A DNA stretch of 64,000 nt from an uncultured Roseivirga sp. (GTDB taxonomy: Bacteria; Bacteroidota; Bacteroidia; Cytophagales; Cyclobacteriaceae), in contig CANLOY010000003.1 of NCBI GenBank assembly GCA_947493005.1, positions 434,001-498,000 of the forward strand, written 5' to 3'. Position 1 is the stretch's first letter, and every line of letters begins with the position of its first letter. Below, one piece after another: positions 51,839 to 60,687 of the stretch. Under the pieces are notes generated by a model that had not been told where the DNA came from, did not search any database, and saw only the letters and a list, made by a program, of their open reading frames with translations. Both the position numbers and the translations under genes were made by a program.

Positions 51839-52399
51839 ATGAAGGTTTACGTTAAAAACATGGTTTGCAATCGTTGCAAGATGGTTGTTAAGTCTACACT
51901 TGAGAAGATTGATCTTCACCCAGTTCAAGTAGAATTAGGAGAAATTGAACTGCAGGAAAACGATATCTCATCAGTTAAAAGAGAACTTCAGAAAGCGCTT
52001 CAACACCTGGGCTTTGATCTTCTGGACAGCAAAAAGACTCAAACCATAGAAAAAGTTAAGAATCTGATCACCAATCTGGTTCAACATAAGAACAATCAGA
52101 TTCAAGTCACACTCTCAGAGTACCTGTCAAAGGAGCTTGCACAAGACTATAGCGCTTTAAGTAACCTGTTTTCCGAGGTAGAGGGAACCACCATTGAAAA
52201 GTATTATATCCTTCAAAAAATTGAAAAGGTAAAAGAATTGTTGGTCTATGACGAACTGACCCTAAGTGAAATAGCATTCCAACTCAACTACTCAAGTGTA
52301 AGCTACCTGAGCAATCAGTTCAAAAAAGTAACCGGATTGACTCCTAGTCATTTCAAAAGGTTCAGAACCATAAAACGTAATTCCCTGGACAGCTTATAA
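51839..52399 (+). CDS. AraC-type regulator with N-terminal heavy-metal-associated-like domain
   Basis: A 186-residue protein. The N-terminal 70 residues form an HMA-like ferredoxin fold with a CxxC pair (VKNMVCNRCKMVVKSTLEKI, residues 5-24). The C-terminal half is a single AraC-type HTH unit with flanking helices (VKELLVYDELTLSEIAFQLNYSSVSYLSNQFKKVTGLTPSHFKRFR). A metal ion bound at CNRC could control DNA binding (inference). The next gene is an HMA/MauE membrane protein, a likely regulatory target. Confidence 0.85.
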   Translation: MKVYVKNMVCNRCKMVVKSTLEKIDLHPVQVELGEIELQENDISSVKRELQKALQHLGFDLLDSKKTQTIEKVKNLITNLVQHKNNQIQVTLSEYLSKELAQDYSALSNLFSEVEGTTIEKYYILQKIEKVKELLVYDELTLSEIAFQLNYSSVSYLSNQFKKVTGLTPSHFKRFRTIKRNSLDSL

Positions 52400-52484
52400 A
52401 CTTTACAAATCAATCCCATAATTCTGTAACACGCACTGCTGTGTTTGTAACCAAATTGCTTTCAGAACAAAGAAATAAAGCATT

Positions 52485-53201
52485 ATGGTACATACATATC
52501 AAATAAACGGAATGACTTGTAGTAGTTGTGAAGCAAAAGTAAAATCCGCACTATCTTCCATTGAAAGTGTTGCTGCTGTGGATGTTTCAAAGTCCCAAAA
52601 AACAGCCTTTATCACAATGAACGAGTACATCCCCTTAAACAAATTGCAGAGTGCACTAAATAGTAAATATCAAATAACAGATTGGCAACAGACAGAGGCA
52701 GTAGAACCCACAAGGTCGTGGTTAGAGACATACAAACCCGTATTGCTCATTTTTATATACATACTGGCGATTACCGCGATTGCAGAACTTACAGCTGAAA
52801 CCATAGATTTTTCAAGATGGATGCGCCACTTTATGGCAGGCTTCTTCCTGATCTTTTCCTTCTTCAAAATGCTGAATCTGAAGGGCTTTAAAGACAGCTA
52901 CGTGATGTACGACATCATTGCAAGGAAATACCCCTTTTGGGCATATATCTATGCTTTTACTGAACTTTTACTTGGAATTGCCTTTCTCGCAAGGTTCAAC
53001 CCATTGATAACCAATAGTGTCACTTTGGTTGTAATGTCGGTAAGTATTATTGGAGTGCTACAAAGTGTGTTAAGTAAGAAAGCCATCAAGTGTGCATGCC
53101 TGGGAGATGTGTTTAACCTACCCATGAGTACCGTAACAATTATTGAAGATGGACTGATGATTTTAATGAGTCTTGGTATGTTACTTATGACTTTAGCTTA
53201 A
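52485..53201 (+). CDS. HMA domain fused to MauE/DoxX-like membrane protein
   Basis: A 238-residue protein: an HMA domain at the N-terminus (YQINGMTCSSCEAKVKSALSSI with CSSC at about residues 12-15), then four membrane helices resembling the MauE/DoxX family (LIFIYILAITAIAELT, RHFMAGFFLIFSFFKML, YAFTELLLGIAFLARF, VTLVVMSVSIIGVLQSVLS) with a conserved CACLG after them. MauE-type proteins assist disulfide or cofactor maturation; together with HMA this suggests metal ion handling. It sits 85 nt after the HMA-AraC gene. Confidence 0.85.
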   Translation: MVHTYQINGMTCSSCEAKVKSALSSIESVAAVDVSKSQKTAFITMNEYIPLNKLQSALNSKYQITDWQQTEAVEPTRSWLETYKPVLLIFIYILAITAIAELTAETIDFSRWMRHFMAGFFLIFSFFKMLNLKGFKDSYVMYDIIARKYPFWAYIYAFTELLLGIAFLARFNPLITNSVTLVVMSVSIIGVLQSVLSKKAIKCACLGDVFNLPMSTVTIIEDGLMILMSLGMLLMTLA

Positions 53202-53483
53202 AATACCTCTCAATTGTCGATTGCTAATGGAACGAAAGACATCCTTCAGTTCTGGTACAGTGATCAACTAACTAAGGGAATAGCACTGAAACTTTCACCC
53301 ATTCATATTTTGGAGAAATCTTGGGTAAGCAAAAGTGCTACCCTCCTTCCCTGACTCGATTGTAATTGAAAAAAATTCATACCTGTTAACCAAAAATCCT
53401 CATTTAGCTTTTTATCGACTTTCATTTAAATCTGCGTTCTTTAACACAGCAGACTAGTAATCCATCCAATTAATGTTCAAAGC

Positions 53484-54356
53484 ATGAAAGGCTACCACTT
53501 TAATACCATCGTAATCGGAGGCTTATTATCTCTCCTTTTTTCTTGTCAATCAAATCCGAATGCCGAGTTAAAAGAAGCACTTACCTTTTATGCTTCATTT
53601 GATAGTGGAACTACTGCCGATTTTGCGTTGGGAGATCACAACATGTATACAGCTCAAGCTTCGTATGTCAATTCAAAAAGAGTGTTAAAGCAGGTAGAAG
53701 CTGGTATGAACATCAGTGATCACAGAATTACCGAGGGGAAAGGTAAGTATGGCAATGCGTTTGAGTTTGGTAAGAAAGGTGATAAAGTCATCTTTTATAA
53801 GAGCAAAGACAACATCAGTTACAATCCTGAAAGCTGGTCTGGGAGCATTTCGTTTTGGTTAAGTGTCGACCCTCCTACTGATCTGGACGGATATACTGAC
53901 CCGATCCAGATTACAGACGCGAGTTTTAACGATGCATCAATTTGGGTTGACTTTACAGACAAAGCGCCTCGCGATTTCCGACTGGGTGTGATAGGCGATA
54001 AAAATGCCTGGACTCAGGATACACTAAACTCTTCCGTAAAAGCCGTTTTCGACAAAAGACTTGTGACTACAAAAGCATCACAGTTTAGCAGAAACAACTG
54101 GACGCATGTACTGATTACTTACAATGGTCTGAGTACTGCGAACAGCATGGCCATTCTTTACCTCAATGGTGAAAAAGTGGGAACGGTCAGTGGTGTAGAC
54201 GATCCTTTTAGCTGGGAACTTGAACAATCAAATATTTTCCTTGGGTTAAACTTTAGTGGCTTAATGGATGATCTGTCCGTATTTAACAAGCCACTGACAG
54301 AAAAACAGGTAATTGAGCTTTACCAGTTAAAAGAAGGCATCAAGTCAATACTTTGA
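53484..54356 (+). CDS. LamG-domain lipoprotein
   Basis: A 290-residue lipoprotein (signal peptide ending LLFSC, Cys21). The mature part is one laminin-G/concanavalin-like beta-sandwich: ALTFYASFDSGTTADFALGD, GKYGNAFEFGKKGDKVIFYK, SWSGSISFWLSVDPP, NNWTHVLITYNGLSTANSMAILYLNGEKVG, and SGLMDDLSVFNKPLTEKQVIELY. LamG domains bind glycans or proteins; no enzyme domain is attached. It is monocistronic in a 280-nt spacer on each side. Confidence 0.88.
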   Translation: MKGYHFNTIVIGGLLSLLFSCQSNPNAELKEALTFYASFDSGTTADFALGDHNMYTAQASYVNSKRVLKQVEAGMNISDHRITEGKGKYGNAFEFGKKGDKVIFYKSKDNISYNPESWSGSISFWLSVDPPTDLDGYTDPIQITDASFNDASIWVDFTDKAPRDFRLGVIGDKNAWTQDTLNSSVKAVFDKRLVTTKASQFSRNNWTHVLITYNGLSTANSMAILYLNGEKVGTVSGVDDPFSWELEQSNIFLGLNFSGLMDDLSVFNKPLTEKQVIELYQLKEGIKSIL

Positions 54357-54420
54357 TACCATCTCTGGTTGAGCATTGTGAGAACAACAACCATCTTTCA
54401 AGTATGAATGCTGTCTGTTC

Positions 54421-54510
54421 CAAGTGAGGCATGATCGTCCCGAGGCTTCAGGGGTATCCCTAGACAGACACTCTTGATTTCTTATGCTTCTAAACGTTCA
54501 GCACAAAATG
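54421..54510. repeat. Degenerate REP-like element
   Basis: ATGATCGTCCCGAGGCTTC, AGACAGACACTC, CTTATGCTTCTAAACGTTCAGCA resemble the right half of the MITE-like element (CCCGAAGC, CAGACAGA, CTCATACTTC, AACACTCAGCA), inferred from matches in order. Confidence 0.35.
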
Positions 54511-54640
54511 CTTCTGAGTTCTGGGCTCAACTAAAGAATTCCGAACTGACAAAACAGACTATTCAAACTTTGTAGAGACACCTCTTCTTTGTCTTAAATT
54601 AGTGAAGTTAAACAAGGACAAAATTTAACCTTTCTTTAAA

Positions 54641-55015
54641 ATGGTAGATGAACAAATAGTGAATGTCCTAGCAGTTATAGGAGCATTAACCGTTCTTTTC
54701 TTTTTATTCAAACTAATTGGTTCATTTCATATACTGAACTATTACATTATCACAAGAATATCAAAGGTTCCCATTTCATTGCCTCAGTTAATCTTCATGA
54801 GGTTTAGAAAAGTAGACTTAGGTGAAGTAGTCAAATCCTATATTATACTATCAAAAGGTGATGTTAAAGTCGAGGTAACCGACTTAGAAGTAGCATATTT
54901 AGCCGGGCATAATTTATCTGATATTACAATTAAGTTAGTCCCTGCAAAAAAAGAGGGAGTTTCAATGACTATTCAACAAGCTATAGAAGAAAGCGCTGTT
55001 GGTTCTAATAGTTAA
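54641..55015 (+). CDS. Stand-alone N-terminal region of a FloA-like (UPF0365) flotillin
   Basis: A 124-residue protein with a hydrophobic N-terminal helix (LAVIGALTVLFFLFKLIG) followed by a stretch that follows the FloA pattern: LPQLIFMRFRKVDLGEVVKSYIILSKGDVKVEVTDLEVAYLAGHNLSDITIKLV, compare the family consensus L-x-x-LIGMRLRKV, KAGLD, LE-x-HYLAGGNV. The SPFH-like core and C-terminal coiled region of flotillin are missing. A terminal Ser/Asn-rich tail and a normal stop follow, so it looks like a shortened relative, not a frameshifted one. The function is unknown. Confidence 0.6.
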   Translation: MVDEQIVNVLAVIGALTVLFFLFKLIGSFHILNYYIITRISKVPISLPQLIFMRFRKVDLGEVVKSYIILSKGDVKVEVTDLEVAYLAGHNLSDITIKLVPAKKEGVSMTIQQAIEESAVGSNS

Positions 55016-55066
55016 TCTGACTTACAACCCAAGTCTTTCCTACATTACAGAACCACTCCTAACTTA

Positions 55067-55118
55067 TCATTCTGAGGAAGGCACGACCGCCTCGAGGCTT
55101 CGGAGGAATCTCATGAGG
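55067..55118. repeat. REP-like element remnant
   Basis: TCATTCTGAGGAAGGCACGACCG, then CCTCGAGGCTTCGGAGG hairpin and AATCTCATGAG. It is a member of the same group as the elements at 40433 and 46779. Confidence 0.5.
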
Positions 55119-55150
55119 CACAAATATTAACTAAATCACTAGTTTAAAAT

Positions 55151-55169
55151 ATGTAAGTACTTACATTTG
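55151..55169 (+). promoter_or_regulatory. Perfect 16-bp palindrome overlapping a TACATTTG promoter box
   Basis: ATGTAAGTACTTACAT (55151-55166) is fully self-complementary. Its right end overlaps a -7 box TACATTTG (55162-55169) that fits TAnnTTTG, 33 nt before the esterase ATG at 55203. Binding of a dimeric repressor there would block transcription. Confidence 0.6.
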
Positions 55170-55202
55170 CAGAACCTTAAACTAAACAACAAAGATTTCT
55201 AA

Positions 55203-56423
55203 ATGAAAAAGCATCTGATACTAGCTACACTAGCCCTATTAATTCTTCAGTCAAATGTAAAAGCCCAGTTCAGCCAAAACCCTCAAAAACAACTGGTTAT
55301 TGGTACAATTGATAGTCTGTATTCAGAGGTATTGAAAGAGCAAAGAGAGATTTGGGTTCACCTGCCACCCGGTTTTGATCAAACAAAAAAGTATCCGGTA
55401 ATTTATCTGTTAGATGCACCTGCCCATTTCTATGTAATCGCTGGTATGTTAAAGCGACTGGCACCTTTGCAAATACCAGAATCCATCTTAGTAGGCATCT
55501 CCAATACCGAACGTACCAGAGACTTCACCCCTACCAACGTATCTTTCTCTCGTGGAAGAAAAACAGGCGAATCAGGAGGTGCAGCCAACTTTCTGAAGTT
55601 TATGCAGGAAGAGCTCCAACCCTTTATTGATGGTAAATATCCCACAGAAAAAAACACCACCATCATTGGCCATTCCACTGCCGGATTGTTTACGCTCTAT
55701 GCTTATCTACAGCATCCAGAAGTCTTTGATAATTACATTGCCATAGACCCTAGCCTTTGGTGGGATAAGGAAAATCTGGTTAAACAAACACAAAAGCTTC
55801 TGAGCAATGGAAACCGCTTAGAGAAGTCATTGTATATGGCAACTGCCAACAGTCTTGGTCCTAAGATGGATACCACAAGCATTAGAAAAAGCAAGTCCGA
55901 AGCCAGTGAACAGATCAGGGCAAATCTAAAGTTTCACGACCTTCTAGTGAAGAACGCTGAAAAGCTCAATTTCAAATGGGAGTATTTCCACAAAGAAGAC
56001 CACGGCAATGTGACTGTTCCAGCACAATTTAACGGGCTCCGATCTGTATTCTCCTGGTTTCCTTTCAATGAACTATGGAGATTCAATAACCCCAAAAGAT
56101 ATTCAGTTAAACAGCTGATTGATCCTTTCTACCTACATTACGAAAAGCTCAGTACCCGTATGAAACGCGAAATGAAACCCGATTGGCAATTGGTTAATGA
56201 TATTGGCTTCTTTATGTTGGAAGGACATAAACTTCCTAAAAAAGCCCTTGCCTATCTGGAAATGAATGTGCACTTCTACCCTGACAGCTCTAAAAGCTAT
56301 GTGGCCTTAGGCAAATACTACTTGTCACAGAAAGATAAGAAAGCCGCAAAAGAGCAATATCAAAAAGCAGTTGAAATTGATGGGAATGAAGAGGCAAAAA
56401 GTAAATTAGAGGAGTTAAACTAA
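55203..56423 (+). CDS. Secreted esterase-D-like alpha/beta hydrolase with C-terminal TPR
   Basis: A 406-residue secreted protein (signal peptide ending NVKAQ). The alpha/beta hydrolase (esterase D/IroE/Fes type) has REIWVHLPPGFDQTKKYPVIYLLDAPAHFY and a nucleophile elbow GHSTAGLFTLYAYL (nucleophile Ser about residue 158), with the His in KEDHGNVTVPA. The last 80 residues contain a TPR unit (SYVALGKYYLSQKDKKAAKEQYQKAVEIDG). Relatives hydrolyse siderophore esters or short-chain esters. The palindrome at 55151 suggests repressor control. Confidence 0.88.
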   Translation: MKKHLILATLALLILQSNVKAQFSQNPQKQLVIGTIDSLYSEVLKEQREIWVHLPPGFDQTKKYPVIYLLDAPAHFYVIAGMLKRLAPLQIPESILVGISNTERTRDFTPTNVSFSRGRKTGESGGAANFLKFMQEELQPFIDGKYPTEKNTTIIGHSTAGLFTLYAYLQHPEVFDNYIAIDPSLWWDKENLVKQTQKLLSNGNRLEKSLYMATANSLGPKMDTTSIRKSKSEASEQIRANLKFHDLLVKNAEKLNFKWEYFHKEDHGNVTVPAQFNGLRSVFSWFPFNELWRFNNPKRYSVKQLIDPFYLHYEKLSTRMKREMKPDWQLVNDIGFFMLEGHKLPKKALAYLEMNVHFYPDSSKSYVALGKYYLSQKDKKAAKEQYQKAVEIDGNEEAKSKLEELN

Positions 56424-56459
56424 AATCAGCCAATACTCATCAAACACTTTACGGAAATT

Positions 56460-57539
56460 TTGATCGGTAATCGTTCAAACAGAAACGAAACAACTATTAC
56501 ATCCAATAGTTCTTTCAGGGCGATATTTATAGCCATTATTTTTGTCGTTACACTTGTGAACCTTGGGTGCGAAAGTGGGTCAAAAGATTCATCTTCAAAC
56601 GAGAAGAGTTTCGATCTTAAACTAATGACCTGGAACATTTGGGGAAGGTTGAATTTAGATCCGCGCTATACAATTGACGGAAAAACCGGAAAGGAAAGGG
56701 CCATAGAAATCATAAAGGAAAGCAAAGCTGATGTTATTACCATGACGGAAACCTATGGATCAGCAGAAGATATCGCTCAGGCACTAAACTTTAACTATTA
56801 TACTCCATCGCCAGATGCCAACCTTACAATCTTTAGTCGTTATCCTCTGGTATCGGCAGGAAACATTGAAGGTTTATCTCCATTTTCGTTTATAACCGCA
56901 ACTATACAGCTCCCAGATAGCAGTAAGGTTAAAGTTTACAATATCTGGCTTACAAGCGGAGGAAGACATATTGTCGAAATCAAAAACGACACTTTATCCG
57001 ATAGTGAGTTCGATAAGGGTGACGAAATTCGTTACAACCATTTACTTGAGCTATTGAACCATGAGTCTTTCAAAAAGGACATGGCAAACCGGACCGAGAT
57101 TCCTGTGATTGTAGCTGGGGATTTCAATTGTATTTCGCACCTTGACTATACCCCTGAAACCAAAAGAAGTGGGTTAAACTATTCCAGAATTTTAAACAAT
57201 AAAATTTCAATGGCAATGCTTAATACAGGTTTCATTGATTCATATAGGTCGGTGAATTCAACCATATCGGCAGAAACGCTGGGATATACCTGGACAACTG
57301 TGGGGCAAGGATATATGTATAAATCCGGGCAAGGCTTTGTACCAGTAGATGAGCAACCAGAACCGGAATACAGAGACCCATTTGCGCGGATTGATTTTAT
57401 TTACGCTACAGGAGAAAGAATTGAGCCTGTCAAATCAAGAACAATCGTCAATCACTCATCCAATTTATCAAGGAGTTTCCCCGAATTCCCTTCAGACCAC
57501 GGAGCTGTGCTAACCACTTTCAGAGTCTCCAAAAAGTAA
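56460..57539 (+). CDS. Lipoprotein endonuclease/exonuclease/phosphatase-family protein
   Basis: The 359-residue ORF starts at TTG 56460. I keep this start because it supplies a complete lipoprotein signal (FRAIFIAIIFVVTLVNLGC, Cys37) before the first internal Met. Catalytic motifs of the EEP fold are present: LMTWNIWGR, SKADVITMTETYG, VIVAGDFNCISHLDY (metal-binding), RIDFIYATGERI and PSDHGAVLTTF (the terminal SDH). Substrates of such lipoproteins are nucleic acids or phosphoesters. It starts 37 nt after the esterase stop and is probably in the same operon. Confidence 0.85.
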   Translation: MIGNRSNRNETTITSNSSFRAIFIAIIFVVTLVNLGCESGSKDSSSNEKSFDLKLMTWNIWGRLNLDPRYTIDGKTGKERAIEIIKESKADVITMTETYGSAEDIAQALNFNYYTPSPDANLTIFSRYPLVSAGNIEGLSPFSFITATIQLPDSSKVKVYNIWLTSGGRHIVEIKNDTLSDSEFDKGDEIRYNHLLELLNHESFKKDMANRTEIPVIVAGDFNCISHLDYTPETKRSGLNYSRILNNKISMAMLNTGFIDSYRSVNSTISAETLGYTWTTVGQGYMYKSGQGFVPVDEQPEPEYRDPFARIDFIYATGERIEPVKSRTIVNHSSNLSRSFPEFPSDHGAVLTTFRVSKK

Positions 57540-57800
57540 CCTTCTACCAAAGAATTAACTTTTGATTGTTGAAAATATATGGTTTAGAATTACTGAAAAG
57601 GAGTTGCCAAGAGTATCCCTTTAGGGAATGAAAAGGGGGATTTTCAGCCATTTCTTCGATCCCAAAAATCTTTCTTGGATGTCACAGAATAGTAAAACAG
57701 TACATATACCGTAAGCGTACCCTTCTGGACTCAGTTTTCTTTTCAATAAGTTTTGCCAACTCTACTTTGGTCAAATCAAAAACTATTGAATTCGAAAAAC

Positions 57801-58502
57801 ATGAGAAACATTAAAATTTCATTAATTGTGATTAGCCTCTTTTTGGTCAGTTTCAAATTACATTCCCAATCCGATGTCATCACTTATTCCTATAAAAAGG
57901 GACAGGTCATGGATATTATCTTTTTAAATACTAAACCTGATACAAAAGAGGCTTTAGACCATTATTTCAAAACCGCATTTCCCGTAGCAGAAAAGCATGG
58001 ATATAAAGGCCAAGGTGGGGTTTCTTTAGCACCTACTCCCACACAAGGCAATTATCACCCTGGCAGTATGGTTTTTGGTTTTTGGACTTCATATGATAGT
58101 CGGAAAAACTTTCTGAAAGAAATAGATGAAGTGATGCCAGACTTTCATAAAGCCAGGAGAGAAATATGGTCTAGTTTCAACCTGACCTATTACGAATTGG
58201 AAAATGACCTTTCTTTTCAGATAGACAGAAACAAGTACAATGTGGTAACGGCTTACTGGAAAAATGATACTTCTGATTTCGAAAAGTTTACTAAAAACTG
58301 GAGCTCAAAAGCCAAGAAAGCTGGAGGAAAAGAGGTTGTAAGCTTGAAAGATGGAGGATCTCCTTTTGGCTATTACTATGCTCCCGATTACATGGTGATT
58401 ACTTCATGGAACAGTAAAGCAGACTTTGAGAAGTTCTACAAAGAGAATTTAAAGATGGATCATAAGGGCATAAAGCACGTCAATCAATTCGTTGTTCGAT
58501 AA
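57801..58502 (+). CDS. Secreted protein with dimeric alpha-beta barrel-like repeats (unrecognised)
   Basis: From the ATG at 57801 (MRNIKISLIVISLFLVSFKLHSQ signal peptide) the product has 233 residues; a TTG at 57753 would add 16. The mature part contains two similar segments: VMDIIFLNTKPDTKEALDHYFKTAFPVAEKHGYKGQGG with FGFWTSYDSRKNFLKEI, and NVVTAYWKNDTSDFEKFTKNWSSKAKKAGGKEVVS with MVITSWNSKADFEKFYKEN. This looks like a duplicated ferredoxin-like dimeric barrel of the ABM/NIPSNAP/DUF1330 sort. The function is unknown. Confidence 0.65.
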   Translation: MRNIKISLIVISLFLVSFKLHSQSDVITYSYKKGQVMDIIFLNTKPDTKEALDHYFKTAFPVAEKHGYKGQGGVSLAPTPTQGNYHPGSMVFGFWTSYDSRKNFLKEIDEVMPDFHKARREIWSSFNLTYYELENDLSFQIDRNKYNVVTAYWKNDTSDFEKFTKNWSSKAKKAGGKEVVSLKDGGSPFGYYYAPDYMVITSWNSKADFEKFYKENLKMDHKGIKHVNQFVVR

Positions 58503-58508
58503 CACTAT

Positions 58509-58559
58509 CGTCACTCTGAGCGCTTTGCTTTTTTTAAGCAAAGTGCGAAAGAGTCTCCC
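58509..58559. repeat. REP-like palindrome with a long AT hairpin
   Basis: CGTCACTCTGAGCG, then a hairpin GCTTTGCTT/AAGCAAAGT, then CGAAAGAGTCTCC. It combines the usual edge sequences with a different hairpin. Confidence 0.55.
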
Positions 58560-58586
58560 AATTTGTTAACGAGATTCACGATAACA

Positions 58587-58698
58587 CCGTCACCCCCGAG
58601 AAATCGGGGATCTCAAAATAGGCATTGCGTTTGAATAGGAAGATTCCCGCCTTATGCTTTCGCTAAAGCTTCAGCGATATGCGAACGCGGGAATGACG
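58587..58698. repeat. REP-like palindromic element (CCGTCAC...ATGACG)
   Basis: It starts CCGTCACCCCCGAG and ends GCGGGAATGACG. ATTCCCGC (58643-58650) pairs with GCGGGAAT (58687-58694), and a CCCCGA/TCGGGG hairpin lies at the left end. Related to 40718-40814. Confidence 0.6.
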
Positions 58699-58789
58699 AA
58701 ACACCCCTTATGACAACCTTATTCTGGAATAACGATAAGCATACGATTATTGCATCATATCAATTAAATTGCCCAGTCTTTAACCCCTT

Positions 58790-59896
58790 ATGCAGAACAT
58801 AGCAAATCAACTGGTGTACTTCGGCTTCTTGCAAAGCCTCTTTCTGCTATTCATTTTTATGCTTTCTGCAAAGGTTAGAAAGAAGGTGAACGGATACATT
58901 GTATTTCTTACCTTCCTGCTCACCGTTGGCCTGATTGGCAGGATCATTCATATTACCGGACTATCGGATTCAGAATTCAGATTTATTTCACTCTCTGAAT
59001 TTGCTACCCTCTTCTTTGGATCAACTATTTATCTATTCACCAGGTCTTCTCTACTCGGTGAAAAGCCAGGTACAAAAGACTGGTTGCACTTTATACCAGG
59101 AGTTGTTTATAGCCTCGCAGTTACCGTTTGCTTCCTTCTTCCCAGAGAATGGGCCATCAGTATGAGGCCTACCAGAGAGACCCTTTTTACAATGATTACC
59201 ACATTTATCACTTTTGGTCTTACTGTCAATATTGCCTATTACCTCGCCAGTGTCCGGCTTTTCTTCAACTTTCAGAAACAGTTAAAACATGAAGTCAGCT
59301 ATTCAGTAAAGTTCCGGTTCTTTCAGAACTTCCTGATTGCTTTAGGCCTCTGCTTTCTCTGTTGGATTGTCGTTTTCTTTATCAGCCTTTTCGGAGATCA
59401 AATGACCGAACGTACTGCACGAGAATTTATCTGGTTAGGCATTGCTTTCATAATCCTTTTTATCGCCTATTACGGAATCAGAGAACCTGACCTGTATCAA
59501 GTGGCGTCTTTACTACCTTCAAAAAAATATGCACAATCCAAGCTGTCGATAAAAGATCTGGATCTCTTAAAGTCTCGATTAGACCAGTTAATGGAAGAGA
59601 AAAAGCCATACCTCAACCGAAAGCTGCTGAAAGCAGAACTTGCCGAAATGCTGGGGATCAGTAACCCCGAAATGGCCCGATTACTCAATGAAAAGGTGGG
59701 GATGAATTTCTTCGAGTATGTAAACTACTACCGAATCAAAGAGTTTATCGAACTCGCCAAGACAGACAAAGCCAAAACACTTACCTTCTTTGGTTTGGCT
59801 CAGGAAGCAGGATTTAACTCAAAAACTACTTTTAACAAATCGTTCAAAAACCTGATGGGTACCTCTCCTAAGGAATATCTGGATAAGGAGGTTTGA
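58790..59896 (+). CDS. AraC-family regulator with multi-pass membrane N-terminus
   Basis: A 368-residue protein with seven hydrophobic segments in residues 8-230 and a C-terminal AraC-type HTH (LKAELAEMLGISNPEMARLLNEKVGMNFFEYVNYYRIKEFIELAKTDKAKTLTFFGLAQEAGFNSKTTFNKSFKNLMGTSPKEYL). It has the same layout as the product at 35901-36920, with limited sequence similarity outside the HTH. The signal and targets are unknown. It stands alone between repeat-filled spacers. Confidence 0.88.
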   Translation: MQNIANQLVYFGFLQSLFLLFIFMLSAKVRKKVNGYIVFLTFLLTVGLIGRIIHITGLSDSEFRFISLSEFATLFFGSTIYLFTRSSLLGEKPGTKDWLHFIPGVVYSLAVTVCFLLPREWAISMRPTRETLFTMITTFITFGLTVNIAYYLASVRLFFNFQKQLKHEVSYSVKFRFFQNFLIALGLCFLCWIVVFFISLFGDQMTERTAREFIWLGIAFIILFIAYYGIREPDLYQVASLLPSKKYAQSKLSIKDLDLLKSRLDQLMEEKKPYLNRKLLKAELAEMLGISNPEMARLLNEKVGMNFFEYVNYYRIKEFIELAKTDKAKTLTFFGLAQEAGFNSKTTFNKSFKNLMGTSPKEYLDKEV

Positions 59897-60015
59897 GTTG
59901 CGAGACTTGAGTTATGAGTTGTGAGTTAAGAGCTACGTAATACTAACTACTAAGCACTGATTTCTCCAAAGTCGCAATGAACGTATTAAGTAGCTAAGGC
60001 GAAACTAAATCAGTA

Positions 60016-60093
60016 CGTCCTTGCGAACGAAGTGAAGCAACCTCCATCCTTTTCATAAGGGAGACTGCTTCGTCATTCTTCCTCGCAGTGACG
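60016..60093. repeat. REP-like element type 2 (CGTCCTTGCGA...TCGCAGTGACG), copy 1
   Basis: Left edge CGTCCTTGCGAACG and right edge TCGCAGTGACG are imperfect inverted copies. The middle has AGTGAAGCAACCTCC and GGGAGACTGCTTCGTCATTCTTCC. Its sister is at 60203-60296. Confidence 0.65.
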
Positions 60094-60202
60094 TTCTAAT
60101 TTCTCTATTGCAACACCGTTTACGATCTCCCTTGTCATATTAATGCATCTCTCCGAAATCTAATTGAAAACACTAGATAGCCAGAGTGAAACTAAATTAG
60201 TA

Positions 60203-60296
60203 CGTCCTTGCGAACACAGTGAAGCAACCTCTATCCTTTTCATAAAGGGAGACTGTCCCGAAGCTTCGGGACGTCATTCTTCCTTGCAGTGAGGCG
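60203..60296. repeat. REP-like element type 2, copy 2
   Basis: CGTCCTTGCGAACACAGTGAAGCAACCTC matches copy 1. It has an extra TCCCGAAGCTTCGGGA hairpin before GTCATTCTTCCTTGCAGTGA, and its right edge has begun to decay (GAGGCG for GACG). Confidence 0.65.
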
Positions 60297-60687
60297 TTAA
60301 CCCCACCAATGCAAAACAGTTGCTGACCATAAGACTGAGATACGAACTACGCAATACTCACTACCCATTACGCATTGATACTAACTACTATATTTTCTAC
60401 TTGTAATTACTATATTATCTTCCTTACTTCATACGAAACAACATGCAATACTTCTCCATACCCTGTACATTTCTAAAAAACAAAAAAGTACATATAGCAC
60501 ACTTTATTGGTTGACTATAAGGAATTATTGGAAATATAACGATGACAAAAGTTAGAGTTATATAATGTTGTACGCAAGCTATGAAAAAGCAAACTATGCA
60601 AACAGCACATTTGGTTTTTGCTGACACATTAGTCAACACTAAGAAACAAAAGAGCTGTTTTCAACCAACGCTCGAACTGAATAAAGA

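Larger units (their letters stand above)
59897..60687. other. 790-nt repeat-filled spacer before the PHP-ATPase gene
   Basis: It holds two copies of a third repeat type (60016-60093 and 60203-60296), short A/T-rich text with CATTACGCATTG-like fragments, and at 60511-60636 an inverted pair TTGACTA/TAGTCAA that brackets GTTATATAATGTTGTACGC and GCACATTTGG. I see no gene in it. Confidence 0.5.
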
